A stretch of 64,000 nucleotides of DNA from Paracoccaceae bacterium (lineage in GTDB: Bacteria; Pseudomonadota; Alphaproteobacteria; Rhodobacterales; Rhodobacteraceae). Shown here in pieces: positions 1 through 9,629 of the stretch. The stretch's first letter is position 1, and each line of letters opens with the position of its first letter. Made by a program: the position numbers and the translations under genes. Under the pieces are notes generated by a model that saw only the letters and a program-made list of their open reading frames with translations, was not told where the DNA came from and made no database searches. The stretch covers positions 248,001-312,000 of the forward strand of contig JANSYP010000003.1 of the NCBI GenBank assembly GCA_024742405.1. Reading direction: 5' to 3'.

Positions 1-1636
1 CGCCGACCTTGATCTTGGGCGGCATCACCAGTTCGCCGCTTGAGACGACAGCGTCGATGATGAAGGGCTTGTCAGAGGCTTTGGCGCGGGCGATGGCGGG
101 CAAGATCTCGTCGGCATGCTCGACGCGCACGCCATCGCCGCCGCAGGACTTGGCAAAGGCGGCGAAATCCGGGTTCACAAGGCCTGTGGCCTCGAAATCG
201 TGCGGCATGCCGGAGGTTTCCATCTCCATCTTCACGAAACCGAACTCGGAATTGTTCAGCACCACCACCTTGATGGGCCAGCCATAGCGCACGGCGGTGA
301 CGAAGTCGGGCATCGACATCGCAAAGCCGCCATCGCCGCAGAGCGCCCACACCTCGCGATCCGGGTGCAGCGCTGCCGCTCCGAGCGCGACCGGGAAGCC
401 CGAGCCGATCGCCCCATGATTGAAACCGCTGACCATGCGCCTGTCGCCGGACATGTCCATTTGGCGTGCGAGCCATACCGTGCATTCGCCCACATCGATC
501 CCGAAGAGCGCGTCGGGCTCTGCCGCCTCGCTGATCGCACGGGCGAAGAGCTGCGGGTGGAGCGGCTCGTCCGTCCGCGTCAGGCTCGCCTGTTCGGTCA
601 TGTGGCGGAGCCACCGGTCGCGCAGCTTGACCAGGGTATCGCGGAACGGGGCCGAGCGGCCTTCGCCAAGCATCGGCAGAAGCGCCCGCACCGTCGCCCC
701 GAGATCGGCAGCAATCCCGAGCGTCACCGGCGCGCGCCGTCCGATATGATCGAGCTGGCGGTCCACCTGGATGATCGGCCGCCCGTCGGGGAGGAATTCG
801 TCATAGGGAAAATCGGTGCCCAGCATCACCAGCACGTCGCAATCGGACACCGCATGCAGCCCCGCCGGGTTGCCGATATTGCCAGTCATGCCAACGATCG
901 GGCCCTCGATCGGCTCGAACACCTCCTTGCCCCGCAGCGTATGGGCGACAGGCGCGCCGATGCGTTCGGCCAGTGCCAGCACATCCTCGCGGACGCCGCG
1001 GCAACCCACGCCGCAGTAAAGAGTGACGCGCTTGCCGGCGTTTATGATCTCCGCCGCCTTGGCGAGCAGCTCGGGCTCCGGCGCGGTCACCGGCCATGCA
1101 GGCACCACCGGCCGCGCGTAGTGGTCGCTGACGGTATCCTGTACGATCACATCGGCGGGGATCTCGATCCTGGTGACCACCCGCTCGGTGAGCGCCTTTT
1201 GCACTGCCAGTTCGGCCATGCGCGGCATCTGTGCAGGGCTCTCGATGATCGCTTGGTAGGCGCAGACATCATCGAACACCTTCGTGAGGTCCATCTCTTT
1301 GTGATAGTCGCTGCCGCGCTCGGACCGTGGCACCTGACCGGTGATCGCAACCACCCCGGCCCCTTCCGCCTTGGCATTGTAGAGCCCGTTGATCAGATGA
1401 AGCGCGCCTGGTCCCGCCGTGCCCGCACAGACACCGATGGCACCGGAGAGCTGCGATTGTGCGCTGGCCGCGTAGCCTGCATGTTCCTCATGACGTACCG
1501 TGATCCACCGAAAACGCGGATCACGGATCACCCCGTTCACGAACGGGTTGATAACATCTCCAACGATGCCGAAGACGTCTCGTGCGCCGGCATCCGCCAA
1601 GACATCCAGCAAGCTTTCGGTAATGCTACGCGTCAT
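1..1636 (-). CDS. poxB: PoxB-like pyruvate dehydrogenase (quinone) / pyruvate oxidase, 3' end outside window
   Basis: This is a thiamine-diphosphate enzyme of the acetolactate synthase/pyruvate oxidase family, closest by eye to PoxB, which oxidatively decarboxylates pyruvate to acetate and passes electrons to quinone. The catalytic glutamate lies in RHEEHAGYAAS near residue 48, followed by the GPGALHLINGLYNA segment. The diphosphate-binding GDGGFAM with its downstream LNN lies near residue 432. About 544 codons are visible and E. coli PoxB has 572, so only a short C-terminus lies beyond the left edge. The ATG at 1636 follows a strong AAAGGAGATATC ribosome site. It stands alone; upstream DNA holds no recognisable gene. 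Other oxidase or decarboxylase members of the family cannot be excluded, so the quinone-linked function is inferred. A 538-codon antisense frame covers it and is a shadow. Confidence 0.75.
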   Translation of the reverse strand, partial: MTRSITESLLDVLADAGARDVFGIVGDVINPFVNGVIRDPRFRWITVRHEEHAGYAASAQSQLSGAIGVCAGTAGPGALHLINGLYNAKAEGAGVVAITGQVPRSERGSDYHKEMDLTKVFDDVCAYQAIIESPAQMPRMAELAVQKALTERVVTRIEIPADVIVQDTVSDHYARPVVPAWPVTAPEPELLAKAAEIINAGKRVTLYCGVGCRGVREDVLALAERIGAPVAHTLRGKEVFEPIEGPIVGMTGNIGNPAGLHAVSDCDVLVMLGTDFPYDEFLPDGRPIIQVDRQLDHIGRRAPVTLGIAADLGATVRALLPMLGEGRSAPFRDTLVKLRDRWLRHMTEQASLTRTDEPLHPQLFARAISEAAEPDALFGIDVGECTVWLARQMDMSGDRRMVSGFNHGAIGSGFPVALGAAALHPDREVWALCGDGGFAMSMPDFVTAVRYGWPIKVVVLNNSEFGFVKMEMETSGMPHDFEATGLVNPDFAAFAKSCGGDGVRVEHADEILPAIARAKASDKPFIIDAVVSSGELVMPPKIKVG

Positions 1637-2207
1637 GATATCTCCTTTGGTCCATTTCTTGCCAGCCGTGGCCTCAAAAGGGAATTGGAAAGTGATCTGC
1701 GATGCCTCTGCGAAGGCGCAATTGCACTTTGAAATTGCAGCACTTTCGCCCTCGGGAAGTGCCGCGACTGCATCGGCCAGTGGGGTTTGAGCGGCGCCAG
1801 CAAAGGGGTTTCGACCCCGATGATCGACGATCGAAACTTGTCTCAGCTTTCGCAAAGGACCCCGGCAAGTGGCGCCATCGTTTCCAGTTTGAGCTGCCGG
1901 ATCTGTCCAGCCGGGCACGACCGTTGCAACCGGGAAGACCGCTGAGACGTGCCAGTGTCGCCTGCACCCGCTTGCCCGCACGCCCACGAACTCGACCGAG
2001 CACACAGGGACCGGCACGGACCGGTTTGCCCGCGCAATAGACCCGGGCCGCACACCACGCGGCATGCGGATGTCCGCATTGCCAGAAGCGTCCCGCAGCA
2101 AGGGTTCGGGCAATGAACATCTGCTGCGGGGTTCTCCGCGGCACAGCTCATCGCCCGCACCATGGCTTCCACCAGCCGTCCGGCCAGCTGGATGGGACGC
2201 AGGCCGG
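1637..2207. other. Intergenic, no confident gene
   Basis: No frame here has a convincing protein family or a good ribosome site. A minus-strand stretch near 2120-2190 reads like a degraded coding remnant (RLVEAMVRAMSCAAE), but I cannot assign it. Confidence 0.4.
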
Positions 2208-3986
2208 TTACGCGGCGAGCGCTCCGGCCTGCCTTTGGTGGAGCGCACGGTACAGGCCGTCCTCGCGGGCGAGCAACTCCTCCGGAGTGCCATCCTCGAC
2301 GATCCGGCCCTTGTCGAAGACCAGGAGCCGGTCGAGCTTGGCCACCGTTGCCAGCCGGTGCGCGATCACCAGCGTCGTGCGTCCTTCCATCAGCCGCTCC
2401 GCCGCCGCCGCGACTTTGGCCTCCGATTCCGAGTCGAGGCTCGACGTTGCTTCATCCATCACCAGCACCGGCGCATCCGACAGGAAGGCGCGTGCGATTG
2501 CGACCCTCTGGCGTTCACCGCCCGAGAGTTTCACCCCCCGTTCGCCCACCAGTGTGCCATAGCCTTTGGGCATGGCTTCGATGAACTCCGCGGCACCCGC
2601 GCGGGCCGCCGCCTCGCGCACGGCGGCCATGTCGGCGCCCGGGCAGGCATAGGCGATGTTCTCGGCGAGGTTCCGGTGGAACAGGATCGGTTCCTGAGGA
2701 ACGACGGCGAGGGACCGGCGCAGATCGGCCAGCGGCAGGGACGCGATGTCCACACCGTCCATCTCGATCCGACCCTCCGTCACCAAGTACAGGCGCTGCA
2801 ACAGCTTGACGAAGGTGGTCTTGCCGGAGCCCGACCGGCCCACCAGACCGACACGCTGACCTGCCGGGATCGCCACGTTGAGCCCGGTGAAGAGCGGTGT
2901 CGGTGCCCCGGCATAACCATAGCTGACCTCCTTGAAGTCCAACGCACCGCGGCGGGTCCCCGGCAATGCTTGGGCCGGGGCCCGCGCGACTTGCGCTTCG
3001 GGGCTCGCGTCCATCAGGTCGACGAGTTCCTCCATATCGTTGATCGCCTGCTGCAGCGTCCGGATCTCTTGCCCGATCGAGCGGAGGTAGGCCTGAAGCG
3101 TGGCGAAAGCCGTCACGACAAAGGCCACGTCCCCGGGGCCCGCGATTCCACGCGCCCAGGCCAACACCGCCCCGCCGAGCACCGCGGCGCGCAACAGCCA
3201 CAGGATCGAATCCTGGATCAGGCCCGTCACCGTGCCTCTGCGCCAGGTACGTCTCGTGCGGTGCCGCCACTTGGCCGCAACTTTGGCGAGGCGGTTTTCC
3301 TCCCGCGCCTCTGCAGCGTGGGCCTTGACCACGGCGTTCGAAGTGATGGCGTCGGCGATCGCCCCGCTCAGACGGCTGTCCTGCGCATTGGAAAGGCTCG
3401 CCGCCGGGGCGACCCAACGCGTCACGAGGATCGCGGAGACGGCCGTGAACAAGAGGCTGCCGACAAGAGCGACGACGCCGAGTTCCGGCCGGAACATGGC
3501 GAGGGTCACGGTGGTTCCCGCCAGCGCCAGAAGTGCCGGCAACAACGCCAGGAAGACCGTGTCGCCAAGGTCGTCGAGCGCCCAGGCACCACGCGTGATC
3601 TTGCGCACAGTGGCGCCCGCGAAGTTTCCGGAATGCCATTCGTTCGGCAGCCGCTGAATGCGCGAGAAGCCGTCGATGAGCAGACCGCGCATGGCATTGA
3701 GCGTGAGGCCGATGATCGCGAAGTATGAGAGGATCTTGGCCACGACCGACAGGGCCGCCAGTGCCAGCATGATGGCGAACGCGCTCCATGCCGCCCCGGA
3801 CGAGGCGTCCGTGTCGGACACCGTTCCGATCAAATGACCCGTGGCGACCGGGAAGCCGACATCGGCCGCCGTGGAAAGCATGACCAGTGCGGCCAGCGCG
3901 ACCACGCGGGCCGGCTGCTGCCGCCAGCGACGCCAGGTGAATGTCAGGACGCGGCGCGGCGCGTCGGATTTCGACTTGCGGATCAT
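2208..3986 (-). CDS. MsbA-type ABC exporter (fused permease-ATPase)
   Basis: This 592-residue half-transporter has an N-terminal six-helix exporter domain (about residues 20-310) and a C-terminal ATPase. The ATPase shows Walker A GRSGSGKTT near residue 383, the signature LSGGERQRVAIARA near 487 and Walker B VLVMDEATSS just after, followed by the switch histidine in VIAHRLAT. Half-transporters of this type act as dimers in the inner membrane and flip lipids, drugs or peptides outward. The substrate cannot be told from sequence. The ATG at 3986 gives a lysine/arginine-rich start before the first helix. It is a single gene with no obvious partner. All ATPase residues look intact, so it should be active. 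Confidence 0.85.
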   Translation of the reverse strand: MIRKSKSDAPRRVLTFTWRRWRQQPARVVALAALVMLSTAADVGFPVATGHLIGTVSDTDASSGAAWSAFAIMLALAALSVVAKILSYFAIIGLTLNAMRGLLIDGFSRIQRLPNEWHSGNFAGATVRKITRGAWALDDLGDTVFLALLPALLALAGTTVTLAMFRPELGVVALVGSLLFTAVSAILVTRWVAPAASLSNAQDSRLSGAIADAITSNAVVKAHAAEAREENRLAKVAAKWRHRTRRTWRRGTVTGLIQDSILWLLRAAVLGGAVLAWARGIAGPGDVAFVVTAFATLQAYLRSIGQEIRTLQQAINDMEELVDLMDASPEAQVARAPAQALPGTRRGALDFKEVSYGYAGAPTPLFTGLNVAIPAGQRVGLVGRSGSGKTTFVKLLQRLYLVTEGRIEMDGVDIASLPLADLRRSLAVVPQEPILFHRNLAENIAYACPGADMAAVREAAARAGAAEFIEAMPKGYGTLVGERGVKLSGGERQRVAIARAFLSDAPVLVMDEATSSLDSESEAKVAAAAERLMEGRTTLVIAHRLATVAKLDRLLVFDKGRIVEDGTPEELLAREDGLYRALHQRQAGALAA

Positions 3987-4564
3987 GGAGAAGTCACGGT
4001 CGTCTCGCGAATGCGAGACCGTGCCCTAGCTGAAGATGTTCGGTGCGCCCGTATTCTGGGCGATGGCGGAACGCGGGCTCAGGAGGTGCCGCATCCCTTT
4101 CCGGTGAGCATGGCTGGTCGAGGGAGACCCATGCCAAAGAGCACGGAGGGTACGTCGATCATACGGTAAACCATCTGTAGCCTCCTCGGTTGCTCGTCTT
4201 CAGATTGTGCTCGCATACATGAGGTGACGGGTTTCGGTCAACCGCTCGCCTTCGGTTTCGGCGGATTCTGTAAGCCTTGGCATCTCAAGGACAGCGTTTG
4301 TGGCGCTGCAGTCTTGCTGCGCAATCGAGTTCCGGGGCACTGCCTTGGCGCCGTCGAATTCGACGGGATCGGGTTGCCGGTCCGTTCCTGAGCGAACAGG
4401 GCGACGATCAAGCCAAGGGTCTCTCGTCGCTTTGAGCGCCCGATTGTATAGCCCAAATCGAAAGGCCCGAAAGTCGAACCAAGTGGACGCGAAGCAAACC
4501 CCTCCGAGGCCACCCGCGGGAGGGGTTGCCCATGTGCGGGGGGTCCGGGCGCCTCTCCCAAGAG
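3987..4564. other. Intergenic with small hairpin and one possible small ORF
   Basis: No conserved gene was recognised. A perfect 7-bp inverted repeat (GTCTCGC, loop GAAT, GCGAGAC) lies at 4002-4019 in the leader of the ABC exporter. One 31-codon minus-strand frame with a strong ribosome site is listed separately. Longer frames at 4200-4736 have no recognisable domain. Confidence 0.4.
4079..4174 (-). CDS. Possible small ORF (31 aa), unknown
   Basis: An ATG at 4174 is preceded at 6 nt by CCGAGGAGG, a near-ideal ribosome site. The frame runs 31 codons to a TGA at 4079. The product begins MVYRMIDVPSVLFGM and has no recognisable family. It lies about 90 bp upstream of the ABC exporter on the same strand. 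It may be a leader peptide, a real small protein, or the relic of a longer gene; the ribosome site is the only real support. Confidence 0.25.
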   Translation of the reverse strand: MVYRMIDVPSVLFGMGLPRPAMLTGKGCGTS

Positions 4565-5029
4565 TCACCGCAGACGGTATTCGGAGGCTTTGACTCGACG
4601 GATCGGGATCGAGGACTCGATCGACGCCACACCCTCCACGTTGGTCAGGCGCCGGGTCAGAAAGTCTTCGAACTCCATCAGGTCCTTCACCGCAATCCGC
4701 AACAGGTAGTCGCGCGAGCCGGTCATCAGCCAGCAATCCACGACTTCGGGAAAGCGGTTCACGGCGGTCTCGAAGCTCCGGAGGCGATCCTGAACCTGGT
4801 GGTCGAGCTTCACCGAAATGAAGACCGAAAACCCGAAGCCGAGATTGGCCTCGTTGATGCTTGCCCGGTAGCCGGTGATGACGTCGTGCTCTTCCAGCAG
4901 ACGCACGCGCCGGGTGCAGGCCGTGGGCGACAGACCGACCCGCTCGGCCAGTTCCAGTTGTGTCAGTCGGGCCTCCCCGTGAAGTTCGCGCAGGATCTTG
5001 CGGTCGATGTCGTCCAGCGTGCGGGCCAT
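4565..5029 (-). CDS. Lrp/AsnC family transcriptional regulator
   Basis: This 154-residue protein has the usual Lrp architecture. An N-terminal helix-turn-helix (DDIDRKILRELHGEARLTQ, then LAERVGLSPTACTRRV) occupies about residues 5-50, and a C-terminal ligand-sensing domain with the GSRDYLLRIAVKD segment follows. Such proteins sense amino acids or 2-oxo acids. It is transcribed away from aceE across a 139-bp gap, the usual arrangement for a local regulator. In Pseudomonas putida the Lrp-type MdeR controls mdeA and the AceE-like mdeB, so a 2-oxobutyrate or pyruvate link is plausible here. That link is inference. Confidence 0.85.
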   Translation of the reverse strand: MARTLDDIDRKILRELHGEARLTQLELAERVGLSPTACTRRVRLLEEHDVITGYRASINEANLGFGFSVFISVKLDHQVQDRLRSFETAVNRFPEVVDCWLMTGSRDYLLRIAVKDLMEFEDFLTRRLTNVEGVASIESSIPIRRVKASEYRLR

Positions 5030-5168
5030 GGCGATCTCTTGGTGACTTTCTCTATGAATTATGCCTTATGCAATCGAATTTCGCCACGATTATATCTGAA
5101 TTTCCGTGACATTAGCGCCTCTCGCGACCTCAAAACGTCTAGAATGACGAAAAGGCAGGAGGACAGAG
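5030..5168. promoter_or_regulatory. Divergent promoter region, lrp-type gene / aceE
   Basis: The 139-bp AT-richer gap between the divergent Lrp-type gene and aceE must carry both promoters and probably the Lrp operators. The aceE start is GTG 5169, supported by AGGAGG about 6 nt upstream. I could not define operators by eye. Confidence 0.5.
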
Positions 5169-7850
5169 GTGAATGGAAAGCCGCGGTCAGGGTTTGTTGC
5201 CCGTGATCCCGACCCCGAGGAAACGCAGGAATGGATAGACGCGCTTGAAGCCTTGACCGCGGTCGAGGGCAAAGAGCGGGCTCAGTTCGTGCTGTCGCAG
5301 ATCCAGGACCGGGCGCGGCGGCTTGGTGTCACGACCGGCGGGCTGCCCTATTCCGCCTATCGCAACACGATCCCACTGTCGCGCCAGCCGGCCTATCCGG
5401 GCGATCTGGACCTCGAAGAGCGCGTCACCTCCATCATTCGCTGGAATGCGCTGGCGATGGTGGTACGGGCGAACCGGGCCAATGGCGAGCTGGGCGGGCA
5501 TGTTGCGTCCTACGCGTCTGCGGCGGAGATTTTCGAGCTCGGCTTCAACCATTTCTTTCGCGCCAGAACGGACGATTTCGGCGGGGATCTGGTATACTTC
5601 CAGCCCCACTCCGCGCCGGGGGTCTATGCCCGCGCGTTCCTCGAAGGCCGCCTGAGCGAAGAGGACATCGCGAACTATCGCCAGGAGGTGCCCGGGCGTG
5701 GCCTGAGCTCTTATCCGCATCCGTGGCTGATGAAGGAGTTCTGGCAGCTGCCCACGGGGTCCATGGGCATCGGTCCGCTGTCGGCAGTCTACCAGGCGCG
5801 GTTCATGCGGTATCTCCAAGGGCGGGGGCTGGCCGAAACCGAAGGGCGACATGTCTGGGGCATCTTCGGTGACGGCGAAATGGATGAACCGGAATCGATC
5901 GCCGGCCTGACCCTGGCCGCGCGAGAAGGCCTCGACAACCTGACCTTCATCGTCAACTGCAACTTGCAGCGGCTCGATGGACCCGTGCGCGGCAATGGGC
6001 AGATCATTCAGGAACTCGAGGCGCTTTTCGTCGGCGCAGGCTGGAACGTGATCAAGGTGCTGTGGGGCTCCGAGTGGGACAACTTGTTCGCGCGCGACTC
6101 CAACAACGTCCTGCTGCGCCGGTTCGCGGAAACGGTCGACGGGCAGTACCAGGATCTCGGCTCAAAGGACGGTGATTACAACCGCGCGAAGTTCTTCGAT
6201 ACCGACCCCGAAAGCGCGGCGCTGGTCCGACACATGACGGATGCCGAGATCCATGCGCTCCGGCGTGGCGGCCACGACTTCAAGAAGCTCTACGCGGCTT
6301 TCGCAGCGGCCAAGGCGCAACGGGGAAAGCCGACCGTGATCCTGGCCAAGACAAAAAAAGGCTACGGAATGGGAGGCGCAGGAGAATCCCGCATGACCGC
6401 GCATCAGGCCAAGAAGCTCGATATCGACGCGCTTCTGGCTTTTCGCGACAGGTTCGATCTCCCGCTGACGGACACGGCCGTCGAAGCATTGAACTTCTAC
6501 CGACCGGCAGAAGACAGCCTTGAGCTGAGCTATATGCGGGAGCGGCGCGCGGCGCTTGGCGGGCCGATACCAAAGCGGCGGATCAACGCCAGCGCAGAGA
6601 TCCCGAGCCGCCCTGAGCCGCAACGCTACGCCAAGTTCGCGCTAGAGGCCGACGGCAAGGAGATGTCGACCACCATGGCCGCCGTCCGGATGCTGGGCGG
6701 CTTACTGAGGGACAAGTCCTTCGGTCCCCGGATCGTGCCCATCGTCGCGGACGAGGCGCGGACCTTCGGAATGGACAACCTCTTCCGGCAGGTGGGCATC
6801 TATGCGCCGGAAGGTCAGCTCTATGAGCCTGAGGATGCGGGCTCGATGCTCTACTACAAGGAGGCCTCCGACGGTCAGCTTCTTGAGGAAGGCATCACCG
6901 AGGCCGGCGCGATCAGCTCCTGGACCGCTGCGGCGACCGCCTATAGCCTGCATGATACGCCACTCCTCCCGGTCTATATCTACTACTCCATGTTCGGTTT
7001 TCAGCGGATCGGGGATCTGATCTGGGCGGCTGCCGATCAGCGGGCGCGAGGGTTTCTCTTTGGTGCCACCGCGGGACGTACAACGCTCAGTGGCGAGGGG
7101 CTCCAGCACCAGGACGGCTCCAGCCATCTCGCGGCTTCCGCCATACCCAACTGCCGCGCCTACGATCCGGCCTACGCCTACGAGGTTGCCGTGATCCTGG
7201 AACATGGCATGGCCCGAATGCTCGAGGAAAAGTGCGACGAGTTTTTCTACCTCACGCTCATGAATGAAAACTACACCCAGCCGTCGCTGCCGGAGGGTGC
7301 TGAGGACGGGATCGTCAGAGGCCTCTATGAGGTGCGAAAGCTCGGCGAGGCCAAGGGTCCGACGGTCCGGCTGTTGGGCTCCGGCGCGATCCTGCCAGAG
7401 GCGCTCGCCGCCGCTGAGCTTTTGACGAGCGACTACGGCATTAGCGCGACCGTGTTCAGCGTCACGAGCTATCCTGAACTGGCCCGCGAGGCCATGGAGG
7501 TGGAGCGCCGCAACCGTCTGAGCGCCGCCGCAAAGCCCGAGCTCAGCTATGTGGAGACAGCGCTTGGCGGGTCAGATCCCGTGATCGCGGCAACGGACTA
7601 CGTCCGCGCCCTGCCGCAACAGATCGCGCCCCACATTCGCGGGCGCTACGTGGTGCTCGGCACGGACGGGTTCGGGCGCTCCGGGAACCGCCAGGCGCTG
7701 AGACGCTTTTTCGAGGTCGATCGGAACAGCATTACGCTCGCCGCGATCGATGCCCTCGTGCGAGACGGAAGGCTGGAGCATGCGGTTCTGAGTAAGGCGA
7801 TTTCCGATCTGGATATCGACGGTGCGGTTCCAGCGCCCTGGACTGTGTGA
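5169..7850 (+). CDS. aceE: Pyruvate dehydrogenase E1, homodimeric AceE type
   Basis: This 893-residue protein matches the homodimeric E1 family throughout. The thiamine-diphosphate motif GDGEMDEPES lies near residue 235 and is followed by NCNLQRLDGPVRGNG. The C-terminal transketolase-like part includes STTMAAVRMLGGLLRDK and YYSMFGFQRIGD. E1 decarboxylates pyruvate and loads acetyl groups onto lipoyl-E2 in the cytoplasm. The start is GTG with a good ribosome site. The E2 gene follows after 9 nt, so the two are one operon, but no E3 gene is present. Many alphaproteobacteria use a PdhAB heterotetramer, so this may be a second, specialised complex such as a 2-oxobutyrate dehydrogenase like MdeB. 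The family call is firm; the substrate is not. Confidence 0.9.
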   Translation: MNGKPRSGFVARDPDPEETQEWIDALEALTAVEGKERAQFVLSQIQDRARRLGVTTGGLPYSAYRNTIPLSRQPAYPGDLDLEERVTSIIRWNALAMVVRANRANGELGGHVASYASAAEIFELGFNHFFRARTDDFGGDLVYFQPHSAPGVYARAFLEGRLSEEDIANYRQEVPGRGLSSYPHPWLMKEFWQLPTGSMGIGPLSAVYQARFMRYLQGRGLAETEGRHVWGIFGDGEMDEPESIAGLTLAAREGLDNLTFIVNCNLQRLDGPVRGNGQIIQELEALFVGAGWNVIKVLWGSEWDNLFARDSNNVLLRRFAETVDGQYQDLGSKDGDYNRAKFFDTDPESAALVRHMTDAEIHALRRGGHDFKKLYAAFAAAKAQRGKPTVILAKTKKGYGMGGAGESRMTAHQAKKLDIDALLAFRDRFDLPLTDTAVEALNFYRPAEDSLELSYMRERRAALGGPIPKRRINASAEIPSRPEPQRYAKFALEADGKEMSTTMAAVRMLGGLLRDKSFGPRIVPIVADEARTFGMDNLFRQVGIYAPEGQLYEPEDAGSMLYYKEASDGQLLEEGITEAGAISSWTAAATAYSLHDTPLLPVYIYYSMFGFQRIGDLIWAAADQRARGFLFGATAGRTTLSGEGLQHQDGSSHLAASAIPNCRAYDPAYAYEVAVILEHGMARMLEEKCDEFFYLTLMNENYTQPSLPEGAEDGIVRGLYEVRKLGEAKGPTVRLLGSGAILPEALAAAELLTSDYGISATVFSVTSYPELAREAMEVERRNRLSAAAKPELSYVETALGGSDPVIAATDYVRALPQQIAPHIRGRYVVLGTDGFGRSGNRQALRRFFEVDRNSITLAAIDALVRDGRLEHAVLSKAISDLDIDGAVPAPWTV

Positions 7851-7859
7851 GGCGCAGCA

Positions 7860-9155
7860 ATGGTCAGGATGATCGAGGTGCGCGTACCCGATATCGGCGA
7901 TTTCAGCGAAGTACCGGTGTTGGAGGTTGCGGTCGATGTGGGCGATGCGGTCCAGATCGATGACCCGGTTATCATGCTGGAGTCCGACAAGGCGACACTG
8001 GATGTTCCCACGCCCCATGCCGGCTCGGTCTTCGAAGTGAAGGTCAAGGAAGGGGACAGAGTTTCGCAGGGCGACGTCATCATGACCCTCAAGGCCGACG
8101 CGGACGAAGCCGCCGCCGATGACGCGTACCCCGCCGCCCGTACACCGATGCAGCAAGCGTCGAGGACGGAGAATACATCGCGTCCCGCACCTCGATCGAC
8201 AGCACCGATGAAAACTCCTGCGCCGCCCGCCCGTCCAGGCCTGCCGGTCTATGCGTCGCCCTCGGTGCGCAAGTTTGCCCGCACCCTCGGTGCCGACATC
8301 TCCGAAGTGACCGGAAGCGGCCCCAAGGGCCGGATCCTCCGCGAGGATGTGGAAGCCCATATCAAAGCGCGTTTGAGTGCTGCTCAAGCCGGTGCAATGC
8401 CGGCCCCGGGCGAGGCAGCGCTGCTCGACCTTCCGGATTGGCCCAGAGTAGATTTTGCCAAGTTCGGACCGGTGGAGCGAACGCCCCTGTCGCGGATCGC
8501 GCGGATCACTGGCCCCGCGCTCAGCCGCAACGCGATTGTCATTCCCCACGTGACGAGTTTCGACAAGGCCGATGTCACTGACCTGGAGGCGTTCCGAAGG
8601 ACACTGAACGACGAGCGTGGTAGCGACGAGGCAAAACTCACCATGCTGGCCTTCGCGGTCAAGGTCGTCGTCGCCGCGCTCAAGGCCTATCCGAAATTCA
8701 ATGCGTCGCTCGATGGGGAGGACCTGGTCCTCAAGCAATACTGGAACATCGGGGTTGCGGCGGACACGCCCGACGGTCTGGTCGTTCCAGTCATCAAGCA
8801 GGCCGACAAGAAAGGCCTCCGCGATATCGCCGCCGAGATTGCAGAATTCGCAGCCGTCGCCCGCGGGGGCAAACTGCCGGCAGCAGACATGCAGGGCGCC
8901 ACCTTCACGATCTCCTCGCTGGGCGGCGTTGGCGGGACCGGGTTCACGCCGATCATCAACGCCCCGGAGGTAGCGATCCTTGGCATGACGCGGGCCGAAG
9001 TACAGCCCGTATGGGACGGCACAGACTTCGCACCGCGCCTGATCCAGCCGGCAAGCCTCAGCTGGGATCATCGCGTGATCGACGGCGTCCTTGCCGCCCG
9101 GTTCCTGGTCCACGTCACCCGCACCCTGGGCGATTTTCGCCGCATCGCCGTCTGA
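7860..9155 (+). CDS. aceF: Dihydrolipoyllysine acyltransferase E2 with a single lipoyl domain
   Basis: This 431-residue E2 has three parts. An N-terminal lipoyl domain carries the modified lysine in ESDKATLDVP near residue 43. A flexible Ala/Pro/Thr-rich linker leads to an E3-binding domain (YASPSVRKFARTLG, about 128-165). The C-terminal catalytic domain contains the active-site HRVIDG near residue 402. It transfers the acyl group from lipoate to CoA and forms the complex core. It lies 9 nt behind aceE. Having one lipoyl domain rather than the three of E. coli AceF is common outside enterobacteria. The E3 must be encoded elsewhere. Acetyl transfer is assumed from the neighbouring E1. Confidence 0.88.
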   Translation: MVRMIEVRVPDIGDFSEVPVLEVAVDVGDAVQIDDPVIMLESDKATLDVPTPHAGSVFEVKVKEGDRVSQGDVIMTLKADADEAAADDAYPAARTPMQQASRTENTSRPAPRSTAPMKTPAPPARPGLPVYASPSVRKFARTLGADISEVTGSGPKGRILREDVEAHIKARLSAAQAGAMPAPGEAALLDLPDWPRVDFAKFGPVERTPLSRIARITGPALSRNAIVIPHVTSFDKADVTDLEAFRRTLNDERGSDEAKLTMLAFAVKVVVAALKAYPKFNASLDGEDLVLKQYWNIGVAADTPDGLVVPVIKQADKKGLRDIAAEIAEFAAVARGGKLPAADMQGATFTISSLGGVGGTGFTPIINAPEVAILGMTRAEVQPVWDGTDFAPRLIQPASLSWDHRVIDGVLAARFLVHVTRTLGDFRRIAV

Positions 9156-9629
9156 TAGATCGTGACCGAAAAGGATGATGCGGGTCCCCGACCTCCGGGA
9201 TGACGAAAAAGGTCCGGGATCGGCGTCCAGATTGGCTCAGGAGACACCGTCGCATCGGGAAATGGGGTTTGATGCGGACGCTCGAACTGCAGTGCCCGAT
9301 TTCCTGAACCACACGCGACGCGCTACGAAGGGAGCTTCTCATTGATCTGCCGAAAACTCCTGGGGTTCGGCCAGAACCCAGTGCAACTGTGGATTTGGGC
9401 GATCTGAGATTGAGCGCTGTCAATGCTTGCTACAAGTGGTTTCGTGCCTCGACGTCTCACAGTCTTCCTTAGCCGTCGTCCACACACACAATGATCTGCT
9501 GAGTGTACCAGGTGCGCGCAAAATCAGAGCTTTGGGGTCAGGCCCCTTAAACCTGCTTGAGCCCTTTGTGCCGTCGCGATTCACGCTGCGAAACACTGGG
9601 GTGGCAGCTTGAGAGATTGCTACTGGTTG
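9156..9629. other. Intergenic, nothing recognised
   Basis: No frame shows a credible domain or ribosome site, and I saw no convincing terminator for aceF. The right end borders the decayed IS5-type transposase and may contain the remains of its left end. Confidence 0.4.

Noticed and set aside
116-1732. 538-codon forward open frame
   Set aside because: It is antisense to the PoxB-like gene, whose reverse frame has clear motifs and a ribosome site. High GC makes such long shadows common.
2064-3728. 554-codon forward open frame
   Set aside because: Antisense to the ABC exporter; no domain, and composition dominated by Arg, His and Gly.
7572-9113. 513-codon reverse open frame
   Set aside because: Antisense to the E2 gene, which has lipoyl, E3-binding and catalytic motifs.
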